NCBI RefSeq assembly: GCF_050948215.1 | Contig: NW_027488824.1 | Coordinates: forward strand, 124,001 to 188,000 | Source: Halictus rubicundus | Taxonomy: Eukaryota; Arthropoda; Insecta; Hymenoptera; Halictidae | Length of the DNA stretch: 64,000 bases | Reading direction: 5' to 3' | The notes under the pieces: generated by a model | What the model saw: only the letters and a program-made list of their open reading frames with translations | What the model was told of the DNA's origin: nothing | Database searches by the model: none | In this document: positions 1 through 16,700 of the stretch, piece by piece | How positions within the stretch are numbered: position 1 is the stretch's first letter | How the letters are laid out: each line of letters starts with the position of its first letter | Program-made: the position numbers and the translations under genes

Positions 1-3000
1 TCTATCCTATACTATCCTCTGTCCTATCCTATTTTCTATCCCATCCTATCCTCCATCGTATTATGTACTCTATCCTATCCTATCCTCTATCCTATCCTAT
101 CTTCTATTATATAATATACTCTATCCTATCCAATCCTCTATCCTATCCTCTATCCTATCCTATCCTTTATCCTATCCTATCCTCTATCCTATCCTATCCT
201 CTATCCTATACTATCCTCTACCTTATCCTATCCTCTATCCTATCCAATTACCTATTCTATCCTCTATCCTATTCTTTCCTCTATCCTATCCTATCATCTA
301 TCCTATCCTCTATCCTATCCTCTATCCTATCCTATACTCTATCCTATACTATCCACTGTCCTATCCTATTTTCTATCCCATCCTATCCTCCAACGTATTA
401 TGTACTCTATCCTATCCTATCCTCTATCCTATCCTATCTTCTATTATATAATATACTCTATCCTATCCAATCCTCTATCCTATCCTCTATCCTATCCTTT
501 CCTCAATCCTATTATATCCTCTATCCTATCCTGTCCTCTATCCTATTCTATCCTCTTTCCTATCCTATCCTCTATCATATCCTATCCTCTATCCTATCCT
601 ATCCTCTATCCTATCCTATCCTCTATCCTATCCTATCCTCTATCCTATCCTATCCTCTATCCTATCCTTTCCTCAATCCTATTATATCCTCTATCCTATC
701 CTATCCTGTATCCTATCCTCTATCCGATCCTCTATCCTATCCTATCCTCTATCCTATCCTATCCTCTATCCTATCCTATCCTCTATCGTATCCTATCCTC
801 TATCCTACCCTATCCTCTATCCTATCCTATCTTCCATCCTATACTATCCTCTATCCTATCCAATCCTCTATCCTATCCTCTATAGTATCATCCATCCTAT
901 CCTATCCACTTTCCTATCCTTTCCTCTATCCTGTCCTCTACCCTATCCTATCCTCTATCCTATTCTATCCTCTATCTTATCCTGTCCTCTATTCTATACT
1001 ATCCTCTACCTTATCCTATCCTCTATCCTTTCCTCTATCCTATCCTATCCTCTATCCTATCCTTTCCTCTATCCTATCCTATCCTCTATCCTATCCTATC
1101 CTCTATCCTATCCTATCCTCTATCCGATTCTCTATCCTATCCTATCCTGTATCCTATCCTATCCTCTATCCTATCCTATCCTCTATAATATCCTATCCTC
1201 TATCCTATCCTATCCTCTATCCTATCCTATCCTCCATCCTGTCCTATCCTCTATCCTATCCTATCTTCCATCCTATACTATCCTCTATCATATCCTATCC
1301 TCTATCCTATCCTATCCCCTATCCTATCCTATCCTCTATGCTATCCTCTATGCTATCCGCTATCCTATCTTCTATCCTATCCTCTATCCTACCCTATCCT
1401 CTATCCTATACTATATCCTATCCGCTATCCTATCCTCTATCCTATCCTCTATCCTATCCTCTATCCTATCCTCTATCCTATTATACTCTATCCTATCCTA
1501 TCCTATCCTCTATCCTATCCTATCCTATCCTCTATCCTATCCTATCCTTTATCCTATCCTATCCTCTATTCTATCCTATCCTCTATCCTATACTATCCTC
1601 TATCCTATCCTATCCTCTATCCTATCCTATCCTCTATCCTATACTATCCTCTGTCCTATCCTATTTTCTATCCTATCCTATCCTCCATCGTATCCTGTCC
1701 TCTATCCTATCCTATCCTCTATCCTATCCTATCTTCTATTATATAATATACTCTATCCTATCCAATCCTCTATCCTATCCTCTATCCTATCCTCTATCGT
1801 ATCCTCTCCTCTATCGTATCCTATCCTTTATCCTATCCTATCCTCTATCCGATCCTCTATCCTATCCTATCCTCTATCCTATACTATCCTCCATCCGATC
1901 CTCTATCCTATACTATCCTCTATCCTATCCTATCCTCTATCCTATCCTATCCTCTAACCTATCCTCAATCCTATCCTATCCTCTATCCGATCCTCTATCC
2001 TATCCTATCCCCTATCAGATCCTCTATCCTATCCTATCATCTATCCTATCCTCTATACCATCCTCTATCCTATCCTATCCTCTATCTGATCCTCTATCCT
2101 ATCCTATCCTCTATCCTATCCTCAATCCTATCCTATCCTCTATCCTATCCTATCCTCTATCCTATACTATCCTCTATCCTATCCTTTCCTCTATCGCATC
2201 CTATCCTTTATCCTATCCTATCCTCTATCCGATCCTCTATCCTATCCTATCCTCTATCCTATACTATCCTCTATCCGATCCTCTATCCTATCCTACCCTC
2301 TATCCTATCCTATCCTCTATCCTATCCTATCCCCTACCCTATCCTATCCCCTACCCTATCCTATCCTCTATCCTATCCTATCCTCTATGATATCCTATCC
2401 TCTATCCTATCCTATATCATATCCAATCCTGTATCGTATCCTCTATCCTATCCTAACCTCTATCCTATCCTTTCCTCAATTCTATTATATCCTCTATCCT
2501 ATCCTATCCTGTACCCTATCCTATCCTCTATCCTATCCGATCCTCTATCCTATCCTATCCTCTATCCTATACTATCCTCTATCCGATCCTCTATCCTATC
2601 CTATCCCCTATCCTATCCTATCCTCTATGATATCCTATCCTCTATCCTATCCTATATCATATCCAATCCTGTATCGTATCCTATATCCTATCCTATCCTC
2701 TATCCTATCCTTTCCTCAATCCTATTAAATCCTCTATCCTATCCTATCCTGTATCCTATCCTATCCTCTATCCTATCCTATCCTCTATCCTATCCTATCC
2801 TCTATCCTATCCTATCTTCTATATTATCCTATACTCTATTCTATCCTATCCTCTATCCTATCCTCTATCAGATCCTCTATCCTATCCTATCATCTATCCT
2901 ATCCTCTATACCATCCTCTATCCTATCCTATCCTCTATCTGGTCCTCTATCCTATCCTATCCTCTATCCTATCCTATCCTCTATCCTATCCTCAATCGTA

Positions 3001-4274
3001 TCCTATCGTCTATCCTATCCTATCCTCTCTCCTATCCTATCCTCTATCCTATCCTATCCTCTATCCTATCCTCTATCCTATCCTCTATCCTATCCTATCC
3101 TCTATCCTATCCTTTCCTCTATCCTATCCTATCCTCTATCCTATCCTATCCTCTATCCGATCCTCTATCCTATCCTATCCTGTATCCTATCCTATCCTGT
3201 ATCCTATGCTATCCTCTATCCTATCCTATCCTCTATCCTAACCTATCCTCTATCCTATCCTTTCCTCTATCCTATCCTATCCTCTATCCTATCCTATCCT
3301 CTATCCTATCCTATCCTCTATCCGATTCTCTATCCTATCCTATCCTGTATCCTATCCTATCCTCTATCCTATCCTATCCTCTATAATATCCTATCCTCTA
3401 TCCTATCCTATCCTCTATCCTATCCTATCCTCTATCCTATCCTATCCTCTATCCTATCCTCTATCGTATCCTATCCTCTATCCTGTCCTATCCTCTATCC
3501 TATCCTATCTTCCATCCTATACTATCCTCTATCCTATCCAATCCTCTATCCTATCCTCTATCCTATCTTCCATCCTATCCTATCCACTTTCCTATCCTTT
3601 CCTCTATCCTATCCTCTATCCTATCCTATCCTCTATCCTATCCTATCCTCTATCCTATCCTATCCTCTTTCCTATCCTATCCTCTATCCTATCCTATCCT
3701 CTATCCTATCCTATCCTCTATCCTTTCCTATCCTGTATCCTATCCTCTATCCTATCCTCTATCCTATCCTATCCTCTATCCTATCCTATCCTCTAACCTA
3801 TCCTATCCTCTATCCTATCCTATCCTCTATGATATCCGATCCTCTATCCTATCCTCTATCATATCCAATCCTGTATCGTATCCTCTATCCTATCCTATCC
3901 TCTATCCTATCCTATCCTATCCTCTATCCTATCCTATCCTCTATCCTATCCTATCCTCTATCCTATCCTATCCTATCCTCTATCCTATCCTATCCTCTAT
4001 CCTATCCTTTCCTCAATCCTATTATATCCTCTATCCTATCCTATCCTGTATCCTATCCTCTATCCTATCCTCTATCCTATCCTCTATCGTATCCTCTCCT
4101 CTATCCTATCCTCTATCCTATCCTCTATCGTATCCTCTCCTCTATCGTATCCTATCCTTTATCCTATCCTATCCTCTATCCTTTCCTCTACCCTATCCTA
4201 TCCTCTATCCGATCCTCTATCCTATCCTATCCTCTATCCTATCCTATCCTCTATCCTATCCTATCCTCTATCGT

Positions 4275-5947
4275 ATCCTATCCTCTATCCTACCCTATCC
4301 TCTATCCTATCCTATCTTCCATCCTATACTATCCTCTATCCTATCCAATCCTCTATCCTATCCTCTATAGTATCATCCATCCTATCCTATCCACTTTCCT
4401 ATCCTTTCCTCTATCCTGTCCTCTACCCTATCCTATCCTCTATCCTATCCTATCCTCTATCTTATCCTATCCTCTATTCTATACTATCCTCTACCTTATC
4501 CTATCCTCTATCCTTTCCTCTATCCTATCCTATCCTCTATCCTATCCTTTCCTCTATCCTATCCTATCCTCTATCCTATCCTATCCTCTATCCTATCCTA
4601 TCCTCTATCCGATTCTCTATCCTATCCTATCCTGTATCCTATCCTATCCTCTATCCTATCCTATCCTCTATAATATCCTATCCTCTATCCTATCCTATCC
4701 TCTATCCTATCCTATCCTCCATCCTGTCCTATCCTCTATCCTATCCTATCTTCCATCCTATACTATCCTCTATCCTATCCAATCTTCTATCCTATCCTCT
4801 ATCCTATCATCCATCCTATCCTATCCACTTCCCTATCCTTTCCTCTATCCTATCCTCTATCCTATCCTATCCTCTATCCTATCCTATCCTCTTTCCTATC
4901 CTATCCTCTATCCTATCCTATCCTCTATCCTATCCTATCCTCTATCCTATCCTATCCTGTATCCTATCCTCTATCTGATCCTCTATCCTATCCTATCCTC
5001 TATCCTATCCTATCCTCTATCCTATCCTCAATCGTATCCTATCGTCTATCCTATCCTATTCTCTATCCTATCCTATCCTCTATCCTATCCTATCCTCTTT
5101 CCTATCCTATCCTCTATCCTACCCTATCCTCTATCCTATCCTATCTTCCATCCTATACTATCCTCTATCCTATCCAATCCTCTATCCTATCCTCTATAGT
5201 ATCATCCATCCTATCCTATCCACTTTCCTATCCTTTCCTCTATCCTGTCCTCTACCCTATCCTATCCTCTATCCTATCCTATCCTCTATCTTATCCTATC
5301 CTCTATTCTATACTATCCTCTACCTTATCCTATCCTCTATCCTTTCCTCTATCCTATCCTATCCTCTATCCTATCCTTTCCTCTATCCTATCCTATCCTC
5401 TATCCTATCCTATCCTCTATCCTATCCTATCCTCTATCCGATTCTCTATCCTATCCTATCCTGTATCCTATCCTATCCTCTATCCTATCCTATCCTCTAT
5501 AATATCCTATCCTCTATCCTATCCTATCCTCTATCCTATCCTATCCTCCATCCTGTCCTATCCTCTATCCTATCCTATCTTCCATCCTATACTATCCTCT
5601 ATCCTATCCAATCTTCTATCCTATCCTCTATCCTATCATCCATCCTATCCTATCCACTTCCCTATCCTTTCCTCTATCCTATCCTCTATCCTATCCTATC
5701 CTCTATCCTATCCTATCCTCTTTCCTATCCTATCCTCTATCCTATCCTATCCTCTATCCTATCCTATCCTCTATCCTATCCTATCCTGTATCCTATCCTC
5801 TATCTGATCCTCTATCCTATCCTATCCTCTATCCTATCCTATCCTCTATCCTATCCTCAATCGTATCCTATCGTCTATCCTATCCTATTCTCTATCCTAT
5901 CCTATCCTCTATCCTATCCTATCCTCTTTCCTATCCTATCCTCTATC
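4275..5947. repeat. Tandem segmental duplication inside the satellite (offset 829 bp)
   Basis: The stretch from about 4275 to 5118 recurs at about 5104 to 5947 with a constant offset of 829 bp. Diagnostic variants appear in the same order in both: the TATAGTATCATCC box (4366 and 5195), CCTGTCCTCTACCC, CTATCTTATCC, CCGATTCTC, CTATAATATCC and CCACTTCCC. The copies diverge just outside these limits (TACCC in the first against TATCC in the second near 5118 and 5947). I read the two copies by eye and saw no internal difference. This is satellite DNA duplicated as a block, with no coding content. Confidence 0.8.
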
Positions 5948-8900
5948 CTATCCTATCCTCTATCCTATCCTATCCTCTATCCTATCCTATCCTGTATCCT
6001 ATCCTCTATCCTATCCTCTATCCTATCCTATACTCTATCCGATCCTCTATCCTATCCTATCCTCTATCCTATCCTTTCCTCTATCCTATCCTATCCTCTA
6101 TCCTATCCTGTCCTCTATGCTATCCTATCCTCTATTATATCCTATCCACTATCCTATCCTATCCTCTATCCCATCCTATCCTCTATCCGATCCTCTATCC
6201 TATCCTATCCTGTATCCTATCCCAACCTCTATCAGATCCTCTATCCTACCCTATCATCTATCCTATCCTCTATCGTATCCTATCCTCTATCCTATCCTGT
6301 CCTCTATGCTATCCTGTCCTCTATTATATCCTATCCTCTATCCTATCCTATCCTCTATCCCATCCTATCCTCTATCAGATCATCTATCCTATCCTCTATC
6401 GTATCCTATCCTCTATCCTATCCTATCCTCTATCCGATTCTCTATCCTATCCTATCTTCTATCCTATTATATCCTCTATCCTATCCTATCCTCTATCCTA
6501 TCCTATCCTCTATCCTATCCTATCCTCTATCCTATCCTCTATCCTATCCTCTATCCTATCCTATCCTCTATCCTATCCTATTATCTATCCTATCCTATCC
6601 TCTATCCTATCCTATCCTCTATCCTATCCTATCCTCTATCCTATCCTATCCTCTATCCTATCCTATCCTCTATCCTATCCTATCCTCCATCCTATCAACT
6701 ATCCTATCCTCTACCCTATCCTCTGCCCTATCCTCTATCCTATCCTATCCTCTATACTATCCTATTCTCTATCCTATAATATCCTCTATCCTATCCTCTA
6801 TCCTATCATCCATCCTATCCTATCCACTTTCCTATCCTTTCCTCTATCCTATCGTGTCCTCCATCCTGCCATATAGCCCATAATATTGTATCCTCTATCC
6901 TATCCTATCCTCTATCCTATCTTATCCTCTATCCGATCTTCTATCCTATCCTATCCTCTATCCTATCCTCTATCCTATCCTATCCTCTATCCGATCCTCT
7001 ATCCTATCCTATCCTCTATCCTATCCTCTATCCTATCCTCTACCCTATCCTCTATCCTATCCTCTATCCTATCCTCTATCCTATCCTCTATCCTATCCTC
7101 TATCCTGTCCTATACTCTATCCTATCCTTTCCTCCATCCTATCCTCTATCCTATCCTCTATCCTGTCCAATACTCTATCCTATCCCATCCTCTATCCTAT
7201 CCTATCCCCTATCCTATCCTATCCTCTATGCTATCCTCTATGCTATCCGCTATCCTATCTTCTATCCTATCCTCTATCCTACCCTATCCTCTATCCTATA
7301 CTATATCCTATCCGCTATCCTATCCTCTATCCTATCCTCTATCCTATCCTCTATCCTATCCTCTATCCTATTATACTCTATCCTATCCTATCCTATCCTC
7401 TATCCTATCCTATCCTATCCTCTATCCTATCCTATCCTTTATCCTATCCTATCCTCTATTCTATCCTATCCTCTATCCTATACTATCCTCTATCCTATCC
7501 TATCCTCTATCCTATCCTATCCTCTATCCTATACTATCCTCTGTCCTATCCTATTTTCTATCCTATCCTATCCTCCATCGTATCCTGTCCTCTATCCTAT
7601 CCTATCCTCTATCCTATCCTATCTTCTATTATATAATATACTCTATCCTATCCAATCCTCTATCCTATCCTCTATCCTATCCTCTATCGTATCCTCTCCT
7701 CTATCGTATCCTATCCTTTATCCTATCCTATCCTCTATCCGATCCTCTATCCTATCCTATCCTCTATCCTATACTATCCTCCATCCGATCCTCTATCCTA
7801 TACTATCCTCTATCCTATCCTATCCTCTATCCTATCCTATCCTCTAACCTATCCTCAATCCTATCCTATCCTCTATCCGATCCTCTATCCTATCCTATCC
7901 CCTATCAGATCCTCTATCCTATCCTATCATCTATCCTATCCTCTATACCATCCTCTATCCTATCCTATCCTCTATCTGATCCTCTATCCTATCCTATCCT
8001 CTATCCTATCCTCAATCCTATCCTATCCTCTATCCTATCCTATCCTCTATCCTATACTATCCTCTATCCTATCCTTTCCTCTATCGCATCCTATCCTTTA
8101 TCCTATCCTATCCTCTATCCGATCCTCTATCCTATCCTATCCTCTATCCTATCCTATCCTGTATCCTATCCTCTATCTGATCCTCTATCCTATCCTATCC
8201 TCTATCCTATCCTATCCTCTATCCTATCCTCAATCGTATCCTATCGTCTATCCTATCCTATTCTCTATCCTATCCTATCCTCTATCCTATCCTATCCTCT
8301 TTCCTATCCTATCCTCTATCCTATCCTATCCTCTATCCTATCCTATCCTCTATCCTATCCTATCCTGTATCCTATCCTCTATCCTATCCTCTATCCTATC
8401 CTATACTCTATCCTATACTATCCTCTGTCCTATCCTATTTTCTATCCTATCCTATCCTCCATCGTATCCTGTCCTCTATCCTATCCTATCCTCTATCCTA
8501 TCCTATCTTCTATTATATAATATACTCTATCCTATCCAATCCTCTATCCTATCCTCTATCCTATCCTCTATCGTATCCTCTCCTCTATCGTATCCTATCC
8601 TTTATCCTATCCTATCCTCTATCCGATCCTCTATCCTATGCTATCCTCTATCCTATACTATCCTCTATTCGATCCTCTATCCTATCCTATCCTCTATCCT
8701 ATCCTCTATCCTATCATCCATCCTATCCTATCCACTTTCCTATCCTTTCCTCTATCCTATCGTGTCCTCCATCCTCCCAAATAGCCCATAATATCGTATC
8801 CTCTATCCTATCCTATCCTCTATCCTATCCTATCCTCAATCCGATCTTCTATCCTATCCTATCCTCTATCCTATCCTCTATCCTATCCTATCCTCTATCC

Positions 8901-10743
8901 GATCCTCTATCCTATCCTATCCTCTATCCTATCCTTTCCTCTATCCTATCCTATCCTCTATCCTATCCTGTCCTCTATGCTATCCTATCCTCTATTATAT
9001 CCTATCCACTATCCTATCCTATCCTCTATCCCATCCTATCCTCTATCCGATCCTCTATCCTATCCTATCCTGTATCCTATCCCATCCTCTATCAGATCCT
9101 CTATCCTATCCTATCATCTATCCTATCCTCTATCGTATCCTATCCTCTATCCTATCCTGTCCTCTATGCTATCCTGTCCTCTATTATATCCTATCCTCTA
9201 TCCTATCCTATCCTCTATCCCATCCTATCCTCTATCAGATCATCTATCCTATCCTCTATCGTATCCTATCCTCTATCCTATCCTATCCTCTATCCGATTC
9301 TCTATCCTATCCTATCTTCTATCCTATTATATCCTCTATCCTATCCTATCCTCTATCCTATCCTATCCTCTATCCTATCCTATCCTCTATCCTATCCTCT
9401 ATCCTATCCTCTATCCTATCCTATCCTCTATCCTATCCTATCCTCTATCCTATCCTATCCTCTATCCTATCCTATCCTCTATCCTATCCTATCCTCTATC
9501 CTATCCTATCCTCTATCCTATCCTATCCTCCATCCTATCAACTATCCTATCCTCTACCCTATCCTCTGCCCTATCCTCTATCCTATCCTATCCTCTATAC
9601 TATCCTATTCTCTATCCTATAATATCCTCTATCCTATCCTCTATCCTATCATCCATCCTATCCTATCCACTTTCCTATCCTTTCCTCTATCCTATCGTGT
9701 CCTCCATCCTGCCATATAGCCCATAATATTGTATCCTCTATCCTATCCTATCCTCTATCCTATCTTATCCTCTATCCGATCTTCTATCCTATCCTATCCT
9801 CTATCCTATCCTCTATCCTATCCTATCCTCTATCCGATCCTCTATCCTATCCTATCCTCTATCCTATCCTCTATCCTATCCTCTACCCTATCCTCTATCC
9901 TATCCTCTATCCTATCCTCTATCCTATCCTCTATCCTATCCTCTATCCTGTCCTATACTCTATCCTATCCTTTCCTCCATCCTATCCTCTATCCTATCCT
10001 CTATCCTGTCCAATACTCTATCCTATCCCATCCTCTATCCTATCCTATCCCCTATCCTATCCTATCCTCTATGCTATCCTCTATGCTATCCGCTATCCTA
10101 TCTTCTATCCTATCCTCTATCCTACCCTATCCTCTATCCTATACTATATCCTATCCGCTATCCTATCCTCTATCCTATCCTCTATCCTATCCTCTATCCT
10201 ATCCTCTATCCTATTATACTCTATCCTATCCTATCCTATCCTCTATCCTATCCTATCCTATCCTCTATCCTATCCTATCCTATCCTCTATCCTATCCTAT
10301 CCTTTATCCTATCCTATCCTCTATTCTATCCTATCCTCTATCCTATACTATCCTCTATCCTATCCTATCCTCTATCCTATCCTATCCTCTATCCTATACT
10401 ATCCTCTGTCCTATCCTATTTTCTATCCTATCCTATCCTCCATCGTATCCTGTCCTCTATCCTATCCTATCCTCTATCCTATCCTATCTTCTATTATATA
10501 ATATACTCTATCCTATCCAATCCTCTATCCTATCCTCTATCCTATCCTCTATCGTATCCTCTCCTCTATCGTATCCTATCCTTTATCCTATCCTATCCTC
10601 TATCCGATCCTCTATCCTATCCTATCCTCTATCCTATACTATCCTCCATCCGATCCTCTATCCTATACTATCCTCTATCCTATCCTATCCTCTATCCTAT
10701 CCTATCCTCTAACCTATCCTCAATCCTATCCTATCCTCTATCC

Positions 10744-13700
10744 GATCCTCTATCCTATCCTATCCCCTATCAGATCCTCTATCCTATCCTATCATCTATC
10801 CTATCCTCTATACCATCCTCTATCCTATCCTATCCTCTATCTGATCCTCTATCCTATCCTATCCTCTATCCTATCCTCAATCCTATCCTATCCTCTATCC
10901 TATCCTATCCTCTATCCTATACTATCCTCTATCCTATCCTTTCCTCTATCGCATCCTATCCTTTATCCTATCCTATCCTCTATCCGATCCTCTATCCTAT
11001 CCTATCCTCTATCCTATACTATCCTCTATCCGATCCTCTATCCTATCCTACCCTCTATCCTATCCTATCCTCTATCCTATCCTATCCCCTACCCTATCCT
11101 ATCCCCTACCCTATCCTATCCTCTATCCTATCCTATCCTCTATGATATCCTATCCTCTATCCTATCCTATATCATATCCAATCCTGTATCGTATCCTCTA
11201 TCCTATCCTAACCTCTATCCTATCCTTTCCTCAATTCTATTATATCCTCTATCCTATCCTATCCTGTACCCTATCCTATCCTCTATCCTATCCGATCCTC
11301 TATCCTATCCTATCCTCTATCCTATACTATCCTCTATCCGATCCTCTATCCTATCCTATCCCCTATCCTATCCTATCCTCTATGATATCCTATCCTCTAT
11401 CCTATCCTATATCATATCCAATCCTGTATCGTATCCTATATCCTATCCTATCCTCTATCCTATCCTTTCCTCAATCCTATTAAATCCTCTATCCTATCCT
11501 ATCCTGTATCCTATCCTATCCTCTATCCTATCCTATCCTCTATCCTATCCTATCCTCTATCCTATCCTATCTTCTATATTATCCTATACTCTATTCTATC
11601 CTATCCTCTATCCTATCCTCTATCAGATCCTCTATCCTATCCTATCATCTATCCTATCCTCTATACCATCCTCTATCCTATCCTATCCTCTATCTGGTCC
11701 TCTATCCTATCCTATCCTCTATCCTATCCTATCCTCTATCCTATCCTCAATCGTATCCTATCGTCTATCCTATCCTATCCTCTCTCCTATCCTATCCTCT
11801 ATCCTATCCTATCCTCTATCCTATCCTCTATCCTATCCTCTATCCTATCCTCTATCCTATCCTATCCTCTATCCTATCCTTTCCTCTATCCTATCCTATC
11901 CTCTATCCTATCCTATCCTCTATCCGATCCTCTATCCTATCCTATCCTGTATCCTATCCTATCCTGTATCCTATCCTATCCTCTATCCTATCCTATCCTG
12001 TATCCTATCCTATCCTCTATCCTATCCTATCCTCTATAATATCCTATCCTCTATCCTATCCTATCCTCTATCCTATCCTATCCTCTATCCTATCCTATCC
12101 TCTATCCGATCCTCTATCCTATCCTATCCTCTATCCTATCCTCTATCCTATCCTCTACCCTATCCTCTATCCTATCCTCTATCCTATCCTCTATCCTATC
12201 CTCTATCCTATCCTCTATCCTGTCCAATACTCTATCCTATCCCATCCTCTATCCTATCCTATCCCCTATCCTATCCTATCCTCTATGCTATCCTCTATGC
12301 TATCCGCTATCCTATCTTCTATCCTATCCTCTATCCTACCCTATCCTCTATCCTATACTATATCCTATCCGCTATCCTATCCTCTATCCTATCCTCTATC
12401 CTATCCTCTATCCTATCCTCTATCCTATTATACTCTATCCTATCCTATCCTATCCTCTATCCTATCCTATCCTATCCTCTATCCTATCCTATCCTTTATC
12501 CTATCCTATCCTCTATTCTATCCTATCCTCTATCCTATCCTATCCTCTATCCTATACTATCCTCTGTCCTATCCTATTTTCTATCCTATCCTATCCTCCA
12601 TCGTATCCTGTCCTCTATCCTATCCTATCCTCTATCCTATCCTATCTTCTATTATATAATATACTCTATCCTATCCAATCCTCTATCCTATCCTCTATCC
12701 TATCCTCTATCGTATCCTCTCCTCTATCGTATCCTATCCTTTATCCTATCCTATCCTCTATCCGATCCTCTATCCTATCCTATCCTCTATCCTATACTAT
12801 CCTCTATCCGATCCTCTATCCTATCCTACCCTCTATCCTATCCTATCCTCTATCCTATCCTATCCCCTATCAGATCCTCTATCCTATCCTATCATCTATC
12901 CTATCCTCTATACCATCCTCTATCCTATCCTATCCTCTATCTGATCCTCTATCCTATCCTATCCTCTATCCTATCCTCAATCCTATCCTATCCTCTATCC
13001 TATCCTATCCTCTATCCTATACTATCCTCTATCCTATCCTTTCCTCTATCGCATCCTATCCTTTATCCTATCCTATCCTCTATCCGATCCTCTATCCTAT
13101 CCTATCCTCTATCCTATACTATCCTCTATCCGATCCTCTATCCTATCCTACCCTCTATCCTATCCTATCCTCTATCCTATCCTATCCCCTACCCTATCCT
13201 ATCCCCTACCCTATCCTATCCTCTATCCTATCCTATCCTCTATGATATCCTATCCTCTATCCTATCCTATATCATATCCAATCCTGTATCGTATCCTCTA
13301 TCCTATCCTAACCTCTATCCTATCCTTTCCTCAATTCTATTATATCCTCTATCCTATCCTATCCTGTACCCTATCCTATCCTCTATCCTATCCGATCCTC
13401 TATCCTATCCTATCCTCTATCCTATACTATCCTCTATCCGATCCTCTATCCTATCCTATCCCCTATCCTATCCTATCCTCTATGATATCCTATCCTCTAT
13501 CCTATCCTATATCATATCCAATCCTGTATCGTATCCTATATCCTATCCTATCCTCTATCCTATCCTTTCCTCAATCCTATTAAATCCTCTATCCTATCCT
13601 ATCCTGTATCCTATCCTATCCTCTATCCTATCCTATCCTCTATCCTATCCTATCCTCTATCCTATCCTATCTTCTATATTATCCTATACTCTATTCTATC

Positions 13701-16700
13701 CTATCCTCTATCCTATCCTCTATCAGATCCTCTATCCTATCCTATCATCTATCCTATCCTCTATACCATCCTCTATCCTATCCTATCCTCTATCTGGTCC
13801 TCTATCCTATCCTATCCTCTATCCTATCCTATCCTCTATCCTATCCTCAATCGTATCCTATCGTCTATCCTATCCTATCCTCTCTCCTATCCTATCCTCT
13901 ATCCTATCCTATCCTCTATCCTATCCTCTATCCTATCCTCTATCCTATCCTCTATCCTATCCTATCCTCTATCCTATCCTTTCCTCTATCCTATCCTATC
14001 CTCTATCCTATCCTATCCTCTATCCGATCCTCTATCCTATCCTATCCTGTATCCTATCCTATCCTGTATCCTATCCTATCCTCTATCCTATCCTATCCTG
14101 TATCCTATCCTATCCTCTATCCTATCCTATCCTCTATAATATCCTATCCTCTATCCTATCCTATCCTCTATCCTATCCTATCCTCTATCCTATCCTATCC
14201 TCTATCCGATCCTCTATCCTATCCTATCCTCTATCCTATCCTCTATCCTATCCTCTACCCTATCCTCTATCCTATCCTCTATCCTATCCTCTATCCTATC
14301 CTCTATCCTATCCTCTATCCTGTCCAATACTCTATCCTATCCCATCCTCTATCCTATCCTATCCCCTATCCTATCCTATCCTCTATGCTATCCTCTATGC
14401 TATCCGCTATCCTATCTTCTATCCTATCCTCTATCCTACCCTATCCTCTATCCTATACTATATCCTATCCGCTATCCTATCCTCTATCCTATCCTCTATC
14501 CTATCCTCTATCCTATCCTCTATCCTATTATACTCTATCCTATCCTATCCTATCCTCTATCCTATCCTATCCTATCCTCTATCCTATCCTATCCTTTATC
14601 CTATCCTATCCTCTATTCTATCCTATCCTCTATCCTATCCTATCCTCTATCCTATACTATCCTCTGTCCTATCCTATTTTCTATCCTATCCTATCCTCCA
14701 TCGTATCCTGTCCTCTATCCTATCCTATCCTCTATCCTATCCTATCTTCTATTATATAATATACTCTATCCTATCCAATCCTCTATCCTATCCTCTATCC
14801 TATCCTCTATCGTATCCTCTCCTCTATCGTATCCTATCCTTTATCCTATCCTATCCTCTATCCGATCCTCTATCCTATCCTATCCTCTATCCTATACTAT
14901 CCTCCATCCGATCCTCTATCCTATACTATCCTCTATCCTATCCTATCCTCTATCCTATCCTATCCTCTAACCTATCCTCAATCCTATCCTATCCTCTATC
15001 CGATCCTCTATCCTATCCTATCCCCTATCAGATCCTCTATCCTATCCTATCATCTATCCTATCCTCTATACCATCCTCTATCCTATCCTATCCTCTATCT
15101 GATCCTCTATCCTATCCTATCCTCTATCCTATCCTCAATCCTATCCTATCCTCTATCCTATCCTATCCTCTATCCTATACTATCCTCTATCCTATCCTTT
15201 CCTCTATCGCATCCTATCCTTTATCCTATCCTATCCTCTATCCGATCCTCTATCCTATCCTATCCTCTATCCTATACTATCCTCTATCCGATCCTCTATC
15301 CTATCCTACCCTCTATCCTATCCTATCCTCTATCCTATCCTATCCCCTACCCTATCCTATCCCCTACCCTATCCTATCCTCTATCCTATCCTATCCTCTA
15401 TGATATCCTATCCTCTATCCTATCCTATATCATATCCAATCCTGTATCGTATCCTCTATCCTATCCTAACCTCTATCCTATCCTTTCCTCAATTCTATTA
15501 TATCCTCTATCCTATCCTATCCTGTACCCTATCCTATCCTCTATCCTATCCGATCCTCTATCCTATCCTATCCTCTATCCTATACTATCCTCTATCCGAT
15601 CCTCTATCCTATCCTATCCCCTATCCTATCCTATCCTCTATGATATCCTATCCTCTATCCTATCCTATATCATATCCAATCCTGTATCGTATCCTATATC
15701 CTATCCTATCCTCTATCCTATCCTTTCCTCAATCCTATTAAATCCTCTATCCTATCCTATCCTGTATCCTATCCTATCCTCTATCCTATCCTATCCTCTA
15801 TCCTATCCTATCCTCTATCCTATCCTATCTTCTATATTATCCTATACTCTATTCTATCCTATCCTCTATCCTATCCTCTATCAGATCCTCTATCCTATCC
15901 TATCATCTATCCTATCCTCTATACCATCCTCTATCCTATCCTATCCTCTATCTGGTCCTCTATCCTATCCTATCCTCTATCCTATCCTATCCTCTATCCT
16001 ATCCTATCCTCTATCCTATCCTATCCTCTATCCTATCCTCAATCGTATCCTATCGTCTATCCTATCCTATCCTCTCTCCTATCCTATCCTCTATCCTATC
16101 CTATCCTCTATCCTATCCTCTATCCTATCCTCTATCCTATCCTCTATCCTATCCTATCCTCTATCCTATCCTTTCCTCTATCCTATCCTATCCTCTATCC
16201 TATCCTATCCTCTATCCGATCCTCTATCCTATCCTATCCTGTATCCTATCCTATCCTGTATCCTATCCTATCCTCTATCCTATCCTATCCTGTATCCTAT
16301 CCTATCCTCTATCCTATCCTATCCTCTATAATATCCTATCCTCTATCCTATCCTATCCTCTATCCTATCCTATCCTCTATCCTATCCTATCCTCTATCCG
16401 ATCCTCTATCCTATCCTATCCTCTATCCTATCCTCTATCCTATCCTCTACCCTATCCTCTATCCTATCCTCTATCCTATCCTCTATCCTATCCTCTATCC
16501 TATCCTCTATCCTGTCCAATACTCTATCCTATCCCATCCTCTATCCTATCCTATCCCCTATCCTATCCTATCCTCTATGCTATCCTCTATGCTATCCGCT
16601 ATCCTATCTTCTATCCTATCCTCTATCCTACCCTATCCTCTATCCTATACTATATCCTATCCGCTATCCTATCCTCTATCCTATCCTCTATCCTATCCTC